Below, piece by piece: positions 1-8,290 of a stretch of DNA of 64,000 nt. This stretch comes from BTRG01 sp036986275 (GTDB lineage: Bacteria > Pseudomonadota > Gammaproteobacteria > Acidiferrobacterales > SZUA-150). The stretch spans positions 1 through 64,000 of the forward strand of contig BTRG01000002.1 of NCBI GenBank assembly GCA_036986275.1. Direction: 5' to 3'. The notes beneath the pieces were generated by a model. The model did not search any database. It had not been told where the DNA came from and was given only the letters and a program-made list of their open reading frames with translations. Position 1 is the first letter of the stretch, and every line of letters begins with the position of its first letter. The translations under genes were made by a program, and so were the position numbers.

Positions 1-98
1 TTATGTGACAAGGCTTGTTTCTCCTTTTGTTTTAATGAGTTATCGACAAACACATTATAACAAGCACGGGGGATTCAAGCCTTTCTTTTTGCTTTTAT

Positions 99-236
99 GG
101 TGAGTTGTGGGACAGTAGTGAAGTAAACCCGTTTGATGATATCGGTACACCGATGGAAATTGTCAGTCTGTTTGGTGGTAAGAAACAATACATGCAGGCG
201 ATCACTGAACTTGAACAAGAAATTTATGCGGCGTAG
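99..236 (+). pseudogene. Possible 3' remnant of type I restriction subunit gene hsdR
   Basis: An open frame ends at a TAG at 234-236 and encodes a tail containing NPFDDIGTPMEIVSLFGG and ending ELEQEIYAA. I recall this style of C-terminus from HsdR subunits of type I restriction systems, which fits the hsdM and hsdS genes downstream. The frame runs back only to a stop at 36-38, and the first 100 bases do not look like HsdR coding sequence. The gene is therefore either truncated here or broken by a frameshift. Assignment rests on a short tail and on context, so confidence is low. Confidence 0.35.
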
Positions 237-245
237 TGAAATGCT

Positions 246-3200
246 ATGAATTATAAAATTGGTTCTGAATGGCGGAAATGGGATTTACATGTGCATACAC
301 CAATGTCATATGGATATACGGGCTCATGGGATCAATTAATAACTCAAATCAAAAAGGCTAAATGTAATGTTATCGGAATAAATGATTATTTTTCGGTGGC
401 TGGGTACAAAAAAATTAAAAATGAAATAGACAATGGCACTTTAAATATTGGCGATAAATACATTTTACCTATAGTTGAAATGAGAATGACTGATTCAGTT
501 CAAAATAAGTATACAAAAACAAACGGCATCACTCATTTTAATTTTCATATTATTTTTAGTGACAAAATAAACGTTGATGATATTGAAAACTTCATTAAGG
601 CTTTAAAAACTGAAGGGACTACTATTGGTGGTGATTATAGCGATAAAAAGAAACTTCAAAGTAAAAAAGTTTCTTTTTCTGAGACATTAAAGTTATTAAA
701 CGAAGATAGTAAATTTAAAGATAATTATTTAATATGGTTGCCCTATGATGAATATGGAGGGATTGATGAGATTGATCCCATATCAGATGGATGGATAAAA
801 AGTGATTTTATAAATAATAGTGACATTCTTGGTTCATCTAACAAGAAACAAATTGACTTTTTTCTTTGGAAGTCAATACCAAAAGCGGATGGGACTCCAA
901 AATTTACGCAGGAGCAGTTTGAAGAATGGTTTGAGCATAAAATACCCTGCATTAAGGGAAGTGATTCGCATGAATATAGTTACCCAATTGGAAAACTAAA
1001 AGACAAAGATTCGAAGCCAATGGAAAAGTTTTGCTGGATAAAAGCAGATCCTACTTTTGAAGGGTTGAAGCAGATTATCTATGAGCCTGAGGAAAGAGTT
1101 TATATAGGAGAAAAACCACCTATTCTAAATATAGTAGAAAACAATAAAACGAACTATTTAAAGTCTTTAGAAATCAATCAAGCCAATGGAAATCATACTG
1201 GCGACACTTGGTTCAAAAATATATCAATACCATTTAACAAGGAATTGGTCGCTATTATTGGAAACAAAGGGAGTGGCAAAAGTGGCATCGCAGATATTTT
1301 AGGTTTGGTCGGTGATACTCATACAGATAGTAGACATTTTTCTTTTTTGCATAGAGATAAATTTCTTATAGGCAAGCTAGCTGATAATTACAAGGCCCAA
1401 ATCATTTGGGAAAGCGATGGGAAATCTGATGAAATACTATTAAGTGCGGATCAAAAAACTGAAAGCCCAGAATCAGTCCGCTTTATCCCACAAAACTATT
1501 TTGAAGAATTAACTAACGAAATAGAAATTACTAAATTTCAACATGTATTGGAAAAGATAATATTTGGATATATTCCAGATGCTGAAAAATTAGAGAAATC
1601 AAGTTTTAAGGAGTTAGAGAGATATAAAACAGAGAGTGTTAACAGGGATATTCAAGCACAAAAAAATAAAATACAAGATATAAATAATGAAATTATTAAC
1701 TTGGAAAAGAAAAATCATCCAGATTATTTAAAGAAAATACAAGGATTGATTGGAAAGATAAGAATAGAAATAGAGGCTCAAGAAAAATTATTGAAAGAAT
1801 GCCCGAAGAGAATCAATCCAAATGATGATGGTAAAAAGACAGAGCAACAAAATAATAGTATCGAAAAACACAACAAAGAGTTAGATAAGTTAAAGGGTGA
1901 GCTACAGATAAAAGAGTCAGAAAAAACAAGCATTACCAGTAAGATCGAATCTCTTAAACAGTTTAAGATAAAAATCAAACAACAAAAACAATTCTTGGAA
2001 GAATTTCTACAAAATAACTCAATAGAAGCTGAGCAATATCAATTAGACATCAGAAAAATATTAAAAGTTAAAACTGATTATTCATCTATTGATAAGCTAA
2101 TTAGTGATTCTGGAAAAGAATTAGTTGATATTGGTACATATTTTGAATCTTATGAATCAATTGAAGAAAAAAATACCCAAGCTGATAATAATAGCATTAT
2201 TTATAAAATACGGAATTTAGAAGGAAAAATAAAAGTTGAGACAGATAAATTAACCGGCGAAGAGAAAGCCTATCAGAAAAATGAACAACGAAAAAAATCA
2301 ATAAATGAAAAAATTCAGGAATTGACTGGGGATGCTGAATCCCCAGCAAATGAAACACTGAGTTATTATCAAAAAGAGGAGAAATTCATAGGGAATGACT
2401 TAATTAAATTGCTGGAAACAAAGAGAGATAGTCGGATTGATGTGGCTTTAGAAATATTTAATAAAAAAAATGAAATAATTGAATTGTATAATTATTTTAA
2501 AAAGTCAGTTGATAATAAAATTTCAGAAAATAAATCCTTGCTCAAAGATTATGATATAAAGATTGACTCTTCATTTAATTTGGATGCAGGATTTTATGAT
2601 GAGTTTCTTGGATATATTGACAAAACAAAAAGTGGCCACTTTCGTGGTGTGGGTGATGGTAAAAATAATATTAAAATTATTGTTGATGAGAATGGTTTTA
2701 GTGATGAAAATAGTGTAAGAAAATTATTAGAAAGAATAATTATCAGCCTTGAAGACGACGATGCAGAGATAAATGAGCAAGTAAATAAATATAAGTTAGA
2801 TCGCTTTTATGATTATGTTTTTTCACTAGATTACATAAAACCTAAATACGAATTGAAACTAGGAGGAAAAGTACTTAGTCAGTTGTCGCCAGGAGAAAGA
2901 GGTGCGTTGTTGTTGATATTCTATTTAATGATTGATAAGGAAGACATTCCTCTAATTATAGATCAGCCAGAAGATAACCTTGACAACGAAAGTGTTTACA
3001 ATATGTTGAGTAAATTTATCAAGCAAGCTAAAAAGAAAAGACAAATCATCATGGTTACTCATAATCCTAATTTAGCTGTTGGTGCCGATGCTGAGCAAAT
3101 TATTTATGTCAATATAGACAAGATGAATAAAAACGAATTTTCATTTACTTCTGGTTCAATAGAGAACCCGAAGATCAATCAAAGGATCGTTCAGATACTA

Positions 3201-3254
3201 GAAGGAACCAAACCAGCATTTGATAAGCGAAAATTAAAGTATCAAGGAAAATGA
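246..3254 (+). CDS. PHP-domain plus SMC/ABC-type ATPase, Ppl/TrlF-like putative defence protein
   Basis: The 1002-residue protein joins two enzymatic parts. The N-terminus is a PHP phosphoesterase domain with H15 and H17 in DLHVHT, D47 in GIND, E78, and D240/H242 in KGSDSH, all candidate metal ligands. It is followed by an ABC/SMC-type ATPase: Walker A GNKGSGKS at 339-346, a long charged coiled-coil-like stretch at about 440-760, signature LSPGERG at 880-886, Walker B PLIIDQPEDNLD at 902-913, and H-loop His939. This architecture matches the PHP-ATPase family (TrlF-like; Ppl in screens of predicted antiviral genes). It sits 9 bases after the possible hsdR tail and 4 bases before hsdM, so it is probably co-transcribed with the restriction-modification genes. 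It is much richer in A+T than its neighbours, a sign of transfer. Phage defence is inferred, not shown. Confidence 0.85.
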   Translation: MNYKIGSEWRKWDLHVHTPMSYGYTGSWDQLITQIKKAKCNVIGINDYFSVAGYKKIKNEIDNGTLNIGDKYILPIVEMRMTDSVQNKYTKTNGITHFNFHIIFSDKINVDDIENFIKALKTEGTTIGGDYSDKKKLQSKKVSFSETLKLLNEDSKFKDNYLIWLPYDEYGGIDEIDPISDGWIKSDFINNSDILGSSNKKQIDFFLWKSIPKADGTPKFTQEQFEEWFEHKIPCIKGSDSHEYSYPIGKLKDKDSKPMEKFCWIKADPTFEGLKQIIYEPEERVYIGEKPPILNIVENNKTNYLKSLEINQANGNHTGDTWFKNISIPFNKELVAIIGNKGSGKSGIADILGLVGDTHTDSRHFSFLHRDKFLIGKLADNYKAQIIWESDGKSDEILLSADQKTESPESVRFIPQNYFEELTNEIEITKFQHVLEKIIFGYIPDAEKLEKSSFKELERYKTESVNRDIQAQKNKIQDINNEIINLEKKNHPDYLKKIQGLIGKIRIEIEAQEKLLKECPKRINPNDDGKKTEQQNNSIEKHNKELDKLKGELQIKESEKTSITSKIESLKQFKIKIKQQKQFLEEFLQNNSIEAEQYQLDIRKILKVKTDYSSIDKLISDSGKELVDIGTYFESYESIEEKNTQADNNSIIYKIRNLEGKIKVETDKLTGEEKAYQKNEQRKKSINEKIQELTGDAESPANETLSYYQKEEKFIGNDLIKLLETKRDSRIDVALEIFNKKNEIIELYNYFKKSVDNKISENKSLLKDYDIKIDSSFNLDAGFYDEFLGYIDKTKSGHFRGVGDGKNNIKIIVDENGFSDENSVRKLLERIIISLEDDDAEINEQVNKYKLDRFYDYVFSLDYIKPKYELKLGGKVLSQLSPGERGALLLIFYLMIDKEDIPLIIDQPEDNLDNESVYNMLSKFIKQAKKKRQIIMVTHNPNLAVGADAEQIIYVNIDKMNKNEFSFTSGSIENPKINQRIVQILEGTKPAFDKRKLKYQGK

Positions 3255-3258
3255 CCTA

Positions 3259-4683
3259 GTGACCAATATCAGCGGCATCGTAAAATCAGCTCGAAAAATC
3301 ATGCGCCAGGATACTGGTACAGGCAGTGATGAACTTCGTATTTTACAACTGAGCTGGATGTTGTTTTTAAAGATATTCAGCGATAAAGATAAAGAATTAG
3401 AGCTGTTAGTAGAGGACTACACATCGCCGATCCCCGAAGCATTGCATTGGGATGAATGGGCCAGTGATGATGAAGGCATGACAGGTGATGAACTGTTAAA
3501 GTTTGTCGATCAAAAACTTTTCCCTGCGCTTTCCAATATTGATCTTTCAACCGGCAATCGCCGAGCAGTACTGGTGCATGAAGTTTTTGACAATAATTAT
3601 AACTACATGAAGTCAGGGATTCACCTGCGCCAGGTAATTAACAAGCTCAACGAAATCGATTTTAACAACAGTAAAGACAAGCACGTATTCGGCCAGATTT
3701 ACGAAACCTTCTTAAGCGAGCTGCAAAGTGCAGGCACTTTGGGTGAGTTCTATACCCCACGCGCTATTACCGACTTAATGACAGGGCTGGTTAATCCGCA
3801 GCATGGCGAAAAAATATTAGACCCTGCTTGCGGTACAGGTGGTTTTTTGACTACCACGATTGAGCATTTAAAAGAGCAGGCTGCCAACATCAAACAGCGC
3901 GAAGCCATTGCTCAAAACGTTACGGGTTGGGAATACAAACCACTACCCTATATGTTAGCAAATACCAATTTGATTCTGCACGATATAACGACACCAAACA
4001 TTCGCTTTGGTGATTCTTTAGAGCGGCCTTTAACGGAGTACGGCAAGAAAGAACGTGTGGACGTAATACTTGCCAATCCGCCCTTTGGTGGTGTGGTATC
4101 CAATAATAATGAAAACAACTTCCCGCAAACCTATCGCACCAAAGAATCAGCAGACCTGTTTTTAATTCTGATGATTCACTTGCTGAAAAAAGGAGGACGC
4201 AGCGCGATTGTTTTACCCGATGGCTCACTCACCGGTGATGGCGTAAAACAGCGTATCCGCCAAAAATTGCTGGAGGACTGCAATCTGCACACCATTATTC
4301 GCCTGCCCAATTCGGTGTTCCAGCCCTATGCTTCAGTAGCGACTAACTTGCTGTTTTTTACCAAGGGCGAACCCACTAAGCATATATGGTACTACCAACA
4401 TACACTACCCGAAGGCTATAAGGCTTACTCCAAAACCAAACCAATTCAGTTACCAGAATTTGACGGCCTAAAAGCGTGGTGGAACAAACGGGAAGAGAAC
4501 GAACAGGCGTGGCAGGTGGACATCAAAACCGTCATCGAAAGTGGTTACAACCTTGATATTAAAAACCCGCACCAACCCGAAGAAGAGAGGCAATACAGCA
4601 GTAGTGAATTGCTGGATTTATTGCACCAATCTTTTTCCAAAGGGGATGAGTTGTTGGGGCAACTTAGGAAGGAACTGGTGTAG
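3259..4683 (+). CDS. hsdM: Type I restriction-modification system, methyltransferase subunit HsdM
   Basis: N6-adenine DNA methyltransferase of 474 residues. It has an N-terminal helical HsdM domain, the SAM-binding motif DPACGTGGF at 188-196 and the catalytic NPPFGG motif at 273-278. Start is GTG, preceded by AAGGA about ten bases upstream. It begins 4 bases after the PHP-ATPase gene and overlaps hsdS by one base (TAGTG), so the genes form one operon. With HsdS it should methylate a bipartite target, and with HsdR it would also restrict. Only a possible hsdR remnant is visible here, so cleavage activity cannot be assumed. Confidence 0.95.
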   Translation: MTNISGIVKSARKIMRQDTGTGSDELRILQLSWMLFLKIFSDKDKELELLVEDYTSPIPEALHWDEWASDDEGMTGDELLKFVDQKLFPALSNIDLSTGNRRAVLVHEVFDNNYNYMKSGIHLRQVINKLNEIDFNNSKDKHVFGQIYETFLSELQSAGTLGEFYTPRAITDLMTGLVNPQHGEKILDPACGTGGFLTTTIEHLKEQAANIKQREAIAQNVTGWEYKPLPYMLANTNLILHDITTPNIRFGDSLERPLTEYGKKERVDVILANPPFGGVVSNNNENNFPQTYRTKESADLFLILMIHLLKKGGRSAIVLPDGSLTGDGVKQRIRQKLLEDCNLHTIIRLPNSVFQPYASVATNLLFFTKGEPTKHIWYYQHTLPEGYKAYSKTKPIQLPEFDGLKAWWNKREENEQAWQVDIKTVIESGYNLDIKNPHQPEEERQYSSSELLDLLHQSFSKGDELLGQLRKELV

Positions 4684-6008
4684 TGAAAGTCGTTTTTTTA
4701 AAAGATATTTGTAATTTTGAAAAAGGTTCAACTGGATTGGAAAAAGCTACTCCAGGCAAATATCCTTTGGTTGCAACAGGTAAGGATCGACGTAGCTGTG
4801 ATTCATTCCAGTTTGATACCAAAGCGGTATGTGTTCCATTAGTTTCTTCGACAGGACACGGTCACGCAAGCCTAAAAAACGTTCATTACCAAGAAGGGGA
4901 GTTTGCTCTTGGCAGTATCTTGGTAGCACTAACTGCAAAAAGTGAAGATGTTCTCGATATTCAATTTCTGCATCTCTACCTGTCTGAGCTTAAAGATAAA
5001 ATTCTTGTTCCATTAATGAGCGGTGCTGCCAATGTGGCACTTTCTGTTAGAAAAATACAAAATATTGAGATTCCACTACCTTCAATTTCCAGACAGCAAG
5101 AAATAGTTGTTCAATTTAAAAGCATTGCTGCGGAAGAAAAAGAATTAAATGCTGAACTCACCCACCAACAAACCCTGCTAAAAAAACTACGCCAAAGCAT
5201 TTTACAAGAAGCCATAGAAGGCAAGCTCACCAAAGACTGGCGAGCGGAAAATCCATGTGTTGAACCCGCCAGTGAATTATTAAAACGGATTCAGGCAGAA
5301 AAAGAACAACTGATTAAAGATAAAAAAATCAAAAAACAAAAACCATTGCCGCCGATTAGTGAGGAAGAAAAACCGTTTGAATTGCCGGAGGGGTGGGTTT
5401 GGTGTCGGTTGGGCAATATTATTTTATCCGCAAATGATGGCCCACACGTGAGTCCAGAATATAGCACTAATGGCATACCATTTATTTCAACAAGAAATGT
5501 AAGTCCTACAGGCATAGATTTCTCAACCTCAAAATACATAACTCAAGAGTATCATCAGACTTTAAGTAAAAAGTGCAAACCTGATAAATGGGATATTTTA
5601 TATACTAAAGGAGGCACTACAGGCATCGCGTGCGTAAATTCATACGATATTGATTTCAATGTTTGGGTTCATGTTGCTGTTCTTAAAAAACCATCAGAAA
5701 TGAATTCTTCATACGTACAGCATTTATTGAATTCACCTCATTGTTATAAGCAATCGCAAAAATTAACACATGGAATTGGAAATCAAGATTTAGGGCTTAC
5801 ACGGATGGTCAAAATAACTACCCCCCTCCCCCCACTCCCCGAACAAAAAGCCATCGTCACCAAAGTCAAAAAACTCCTCACCCTTTGCGATCAACTGGAA
5901 ATCCAAATCACCAACAACCAAACCCATGCCGAACAACTGATGCAGGCGGTATTAAAAGAAGCCTTTTCACAAAATAACGAACCACAAAGAGCGACAGCCC
6001 ATGCTTAA
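4683..6008 (+). CDS. hsdS: Type I restriction-modification system, specificity subunit HsdS
   Basis: DNA-recognition subunit of 441 residues with two target-recognition domains separated by conserved helical spacers. The central spacer carries LRQSILQEAIEGKLTKDWR, and the C-terminal spacer carries PLPPLPEQKAIVTKV. The second recognition domain opens with LPEGWVWCRLG, the usual form. The first domain starts almost at residue 1 (MKVVFLKDICNFEKGS), as many HsdS proteins do. Start is GTG overlapping the hsdM stop by one base. The two recognition domains set the two halves of the target sequence, which cannot be predicted by eye. Confidence 0.93.
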   Translation: MKVVFLKDICNFEKGSTGLEKATPGKYPLVATGKDRRSCDSFQFDTKAVCVPLVSSTGHGHASLKNVHYQEGEFALGSILVALTAKSEDVLDIQFLHLYLSELKDKILVPLMSGAANVALSVRKIQNIEIPLPSISRQQEIVVQFKSIAAEEKELNAELTHQQTLLKKLRQSILQEAIEGKLTKDWRAENPCVEPASELLKRIQAEKEQLIKDKKIKKQKPLPPISEEEKPFELPEGWVWCRLGNIILSANDGPHVSPEYSTNGIPFISTRNVSPTGIDFSTSKYITQEYHQTLSKKCKPDKWDILYTKGGTTGIACVNSYDIDFNVWVHVAVLKKPSEMNSSYVQHLLNSPHCYKQSQKLTHGIGNQDLGLTRMVKITTPLPPLPEQKAIVTKVKKLLTLCDQLEIQITNNQTHAEQLMQAVLKEAFSQNNEPQRATAHA

Positions 6009-6017
6009 TAACAATAA

Positions 6018-6171
6018 AAAGGTGACAGAATCATTTTTTGCTAGTGATGCATAGTGAGGGGTGTTCATAATGAAAATGATTCGAGTCAGATCGAGCGCTA
6101 ACCGTGCTGCCGGCTACGATCCGTCAACGCAACGGATGCGGATCACTTCCCCTCAATGGAGTGTGAGGTAA
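6018..6171 (+). repeat. KTSC repeat, copy 1 (diverged, truncated KTSC gene)
   Basis: First of three related segments; the others start at 8050 and 10483. It begins just after the hsdS stop and contains TAGTGATGCATAGTGAGGGG followed by an ATG at 6070. The ATG opens a 33-codon frame beginning MKMIRVRSSANRAAGYD, the start of a KTSC domain (the short domain named for lysyl-tRNA synthetase C-termini). Likeness to copy 3 stops after RMRIT at about 6147, and the frame ends at a TAA at 6169-6171. This copy is clearly older than copies 2 and 3. It marks the boundary between hsdS and the HipA pair. Confidence 0.75.
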
Positions 6172-6234
6172 GATACGATGAAAAAATCCATACGAAACAG
6201 GCGACAACTATTCTGACACAGGGTGCCCATTTGT

Positions 6235-7530
6235 CTATTGTGTGGGCAGTTTGAGTCTGAATCCAGGGTAGGCGAAGGCGCTGGATATTTTCTCGCAGTC
6301 CTTTTCCGTTACGCCTGCTCTTCGGGCGACTTCGTACCATTTGTTTGTGACGGTTTTTTCCATTTCGTCGATCATGTTTTGAGCCACGTCGGGTTCAAGG
6401 AGAAAACGCGCGCTTTGCGATAACAGGTTTTCAGCATGGGCATAGCGGCCCATGTCACCGCATTCAAGCGCCAGGTCGCGGTGCTCGATACTGATCGGTG
6501 TAGAGGGTGTCAGGTCATAAGCGGGTGAAAGCTTCCATTCCGTGTCCATGGCAATAACAGCATGGTTGCGAGGATGGTCGTCAATATTGGAGATTAGTGC
6601 GTTAAAGCACATGCGCAGGAATAACTCCACAGCGTCGGTGCGCGGCTGCGAAGAGATGCGCCGCAGTTCCTCGACGAGCAGGACATAGGACCATTTTCCT
6701 CTGTCCTGATAATCGTCATCTGCGCGCAGCAGTGTTAAGGCGCTGAGCATCCGGCCTCTGCGATAGCCTGCTTTCGTCTGTTCCCGGTCGAAACGTTTAA
6801 CCAGCAGCGCATCATGCTTGCCAATCGTGATGACTTTGCTATCAGAGGTTTGCAGGCCGCATTCACGGGCAAGCATTAACATCGCATGTTCTACACGCGC
6901 ATCGTTCCATTTGTCTTCCGGGTGGTGAAATTTTGCGATCCAGAGGCCGTCTTTATCCTCGACGACTACCTTTGGCCGGGCACCGCCCATTGATGTGCCG
7001 CCACCCATCAAATTTTGGGTCTGTTCGGCTTCTGCGCCGTCAGGAAGTTCCTCATCGGCAATGATTAAATCAGCAAGTGCTTGCAGCCGTTCCAGCTCTA
7101 TTGTCTGGTTGAATTTCCGGCACGGGGCAGGGGGCTCTTTTTCTAGGCCAAATCCCAGTGCGCCTGCGCGGTCGTCCGGCGAATGCAGCAGATAGTCGAT
7201 CTCACCCAGCTGTGTTTGTCCGATGAGCTTTTCTATGACTCTACGACCCCAGTAATCGGGGCTGGCATCGCGCAGTGAGCCGAAGATGCCTTTCAGTTTA
7301 TTTGTCTCATAGGTTTTGTTGTTGAGCTTGAGTTCAAGCGGGTCTATCGCGACTGCATTCTCACGTGCAAGATACTTGCGACCATAGATAAATCTACCGG
7401 CAGGAATACCCTGTCGATCGGTTGTTAGCTCGAATTTTCCGGCAGTGACAAACGTTGTTTCGCCCGGCAGGGTAATATAGATGTAGCATTCACTCGCTGT
7501 GCCCATGGAGATCATTGTCTCAGAAATCAT
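6235..7530 (-). CDS. hipA: HipA-family serine/threonine kinase toxin
   Basis: HipA-like kinase toxin of 431 residues from the chosen start. It has the N-terminal subdomain (GRFIYGRKYL, FGSLRDASPDYWGRRV), the glycine-rich GGARPKV segment, WIAKFH with the likely ATP-binding lysine, and the catalytic SNIDDHPRN motif with D317 and N322, followed by YDLTPS. HipA proteins phosphorylate a translation factor or tRNA synthetase and slow growth. The open frame extends further upstream, but ATG at 7530 is preferred because AGAGGGG lies just before it and it overlaps the antitoxin stop by 11 bases, as usual for coupled pairs. It is bounded by KTSC repeats on both sides. Confidence 0.93.
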   Translation of the reverse strand: MISETMISMGTASECYIYITLPGETTFVTAGKFELTTDRQGIPAGRFIYGRKYLARENAVAIDPLELKLNNKTYETNKLKGIFGSLRDASPDYWGRRVIEKLIGQTQLGEIDYLLHSPDDRAGALGFGLEKEPPAPCRKFNQTIELERLQALADLIIADEELPDGAEAEQTQNLMGGGTSMGGARPKVVVEDKDGLWIAKFHHPEDKWNDARVEHAMLMLARECGLQTSDSKVITIGKHDALLVKRFDREQTKAGYRRGRMLSALTLLRADDDYQDRGKWSYVLLVEELRRISSQPRTDAVELFLRMCFNALISNIDDHPRNHAVIAMDTEWKLSPAYDLTPSTPISIEHRDLALECGDMGRYAHAENLLSQSARFLLEPDVAQNMIDEMEKTVTNKWYEVARRAGVTEKDCEKISSAFAYPGFRLKLPTQ

Positions 7531-7861
7531 TGTCGAGCCCCTCTTTTGCACGGGCACGTGCGCGATCCTTCGGTAGCGATAGCGATAAGCCTTCATTATC
7601 CAATGCCGGGTCGGCGAGTTCGTTCATCTGTTTCAGCAAGTCGTAGGCCCATAGCAGTGCTATGTAAACAGCAGCGCTGGTTGATCCTTTGCCTTTTTCT
7701 GCATCCATGACTGCGCGGCGGCCCGTGCCGATTTTCTCAGCGACAGCTTCAATCGTCAGGTTGCGGCGCAACCTTGCAGTGCGCAGGTTCGTGCCAAGGC
7801 GTGTCAAGGTCTGCTCAACCTCATAGGGTGGTGCGCTCGTCAATGTGTTCTTTCTGGCCAT
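7520..7861 (-). CDS. XRE-family helix-turn-helix antitoxin of the HipA pair
   Basis: DNA-binding protein of 113 residues lying directly before hipA on the same strand and overlapping it by 11 bases. The XRE helix-turn-helix runs from LGTNLRTARLRRNLTIEAVA through IGTGRRAVMDAEKGK, at about residues 22-60. This is the HipB position and size, so it should bind HipA and repress the operon, although the helix-turn-helix is not especially close to classical HipB. Its C-terminus is rich in Arg, Ala and Asp (DRARARAKEGLDNDF). Repeated AT-rich sequence directly upstream is the likely operator. Confidence 0.85.
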   Translation of the reverse strand: MARKNTLTSAPPYEVEQTLTRLGTNLRTARLRRNLTIEAVAEKIGTGRRAVMDAEKGKGSTSAAVYIALLWAYDLLKQMNELADPALDNEGLSLSLPKDRARARAKEGLDNDF

Positions 7862-7873
7862 ATGCTTTCTATA

Positions 7874-7987
7874 GGATGTTAAGTGAGTTAAGGTGCTTTA
7901 AAAAGCATATAAATGATTGAGTCGTATGTCAAGATAAAAGTGCTGTTTAAGGGATGTTAAATGCTCTAAGGTGCTTTAAATAGCATA
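7874..7987 (-). promoter_or_regulatory. Probable operator of the HipA toxin-antitoxin operon (two direct repeats)
   Basis: Two 36-bp direct repeats lie just upstream of the antitoxin gene, at 7874-7909 and 7952-7987. Each begins GGATGTTAA and contains AAGGTGCTTTAAA before AGCATA. The left one pairs with TATGCTTT at 7861-7868 as a loose inverted repeat. Repeated sites before an XRE antitoxin gene usually bind the antitoxin for autorepression. The repeats are read directly; the role is inferred. Confidence 0.5.
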
Positions 7988-8049
7988 ATTTCTGGATATT
8001 GAGATATTGAGCCCGTTTTGCGTAAGTATTGTGGGCCAGTGTTAGAAGA

Positions 8050-8181
8050 GAAAAGCTGACAGATTTATTTTTTGTCAGTGATGCATAGTGAGGGGTATTT
8101 GCAATGGAAATGATCCAGGTCAGATCAAGTGCTAACCGTGCCGCCGGCTATGATCAGTCAACTGCTGTTTGCATTAAGTGA
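8050..8181 (+). repeat. KTSC repeat, copy 2 (113 bp nearly identical to copy 3)
   Basis: Bases 8050-8162 match 10483-10595 with a single mismatch (8151 T against 10584 C). The segment starts with an inverted repeat, CTGACA and TGTCAG around an 11-base AT-rich loop, continues with TGATGCATAGTGAGGGG, and ends inside a KTSC-domain reading frame. The ATG at 8104 opens 25 codons (MEMIQVRSSANRAAGYDQST and a short unrelated tail) ending at 8179-8181. It lies between the upstream region of the HipA pair and the AbiE operator. Near identity to copy 3 implies recent duplication or gene conversion. Confidence 0.85.
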
Positions 8182-8204
8182 ATGGGTTTATAAAAACCAT
8201 AAAA

Positions 8205-8290
8205 TGCATAGTAATATTATGCAAAAGTAATAATAAATAAACTTGCGAACGGTTTAAATACAGTTATACTTGCATAGTATGGCTATGCAA
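8205..8290 (+). promoter_or_regulatory. Promoter and palindromic operators of the AbiEi/AbiEii operon
   Basis: Two palindromes share the half-site TGCATA. The first is TGCATA-7-TATGCA at 8205-8223; the second is TTGCATAG-5-CTATGCAA at 8270-8290. A sigma-70-like promoter lies between them: TTGCGA at 8243-8248, a 16-base spacer, and TATACT at 8265-8270. The second palindrome covers the expected transcription start and the first ATG codons of the antitoxin gene. AbiEi antitoxins are known to repress their own operon by binding inverted repeats, so these are good operator candidates. Confidence 0.6.

Noticed and set aside
6223..6423. Plus-strand frame opposite hipA
   Set aside because: Shadow of the hipA coding strand with no domain or ribosome binding site.
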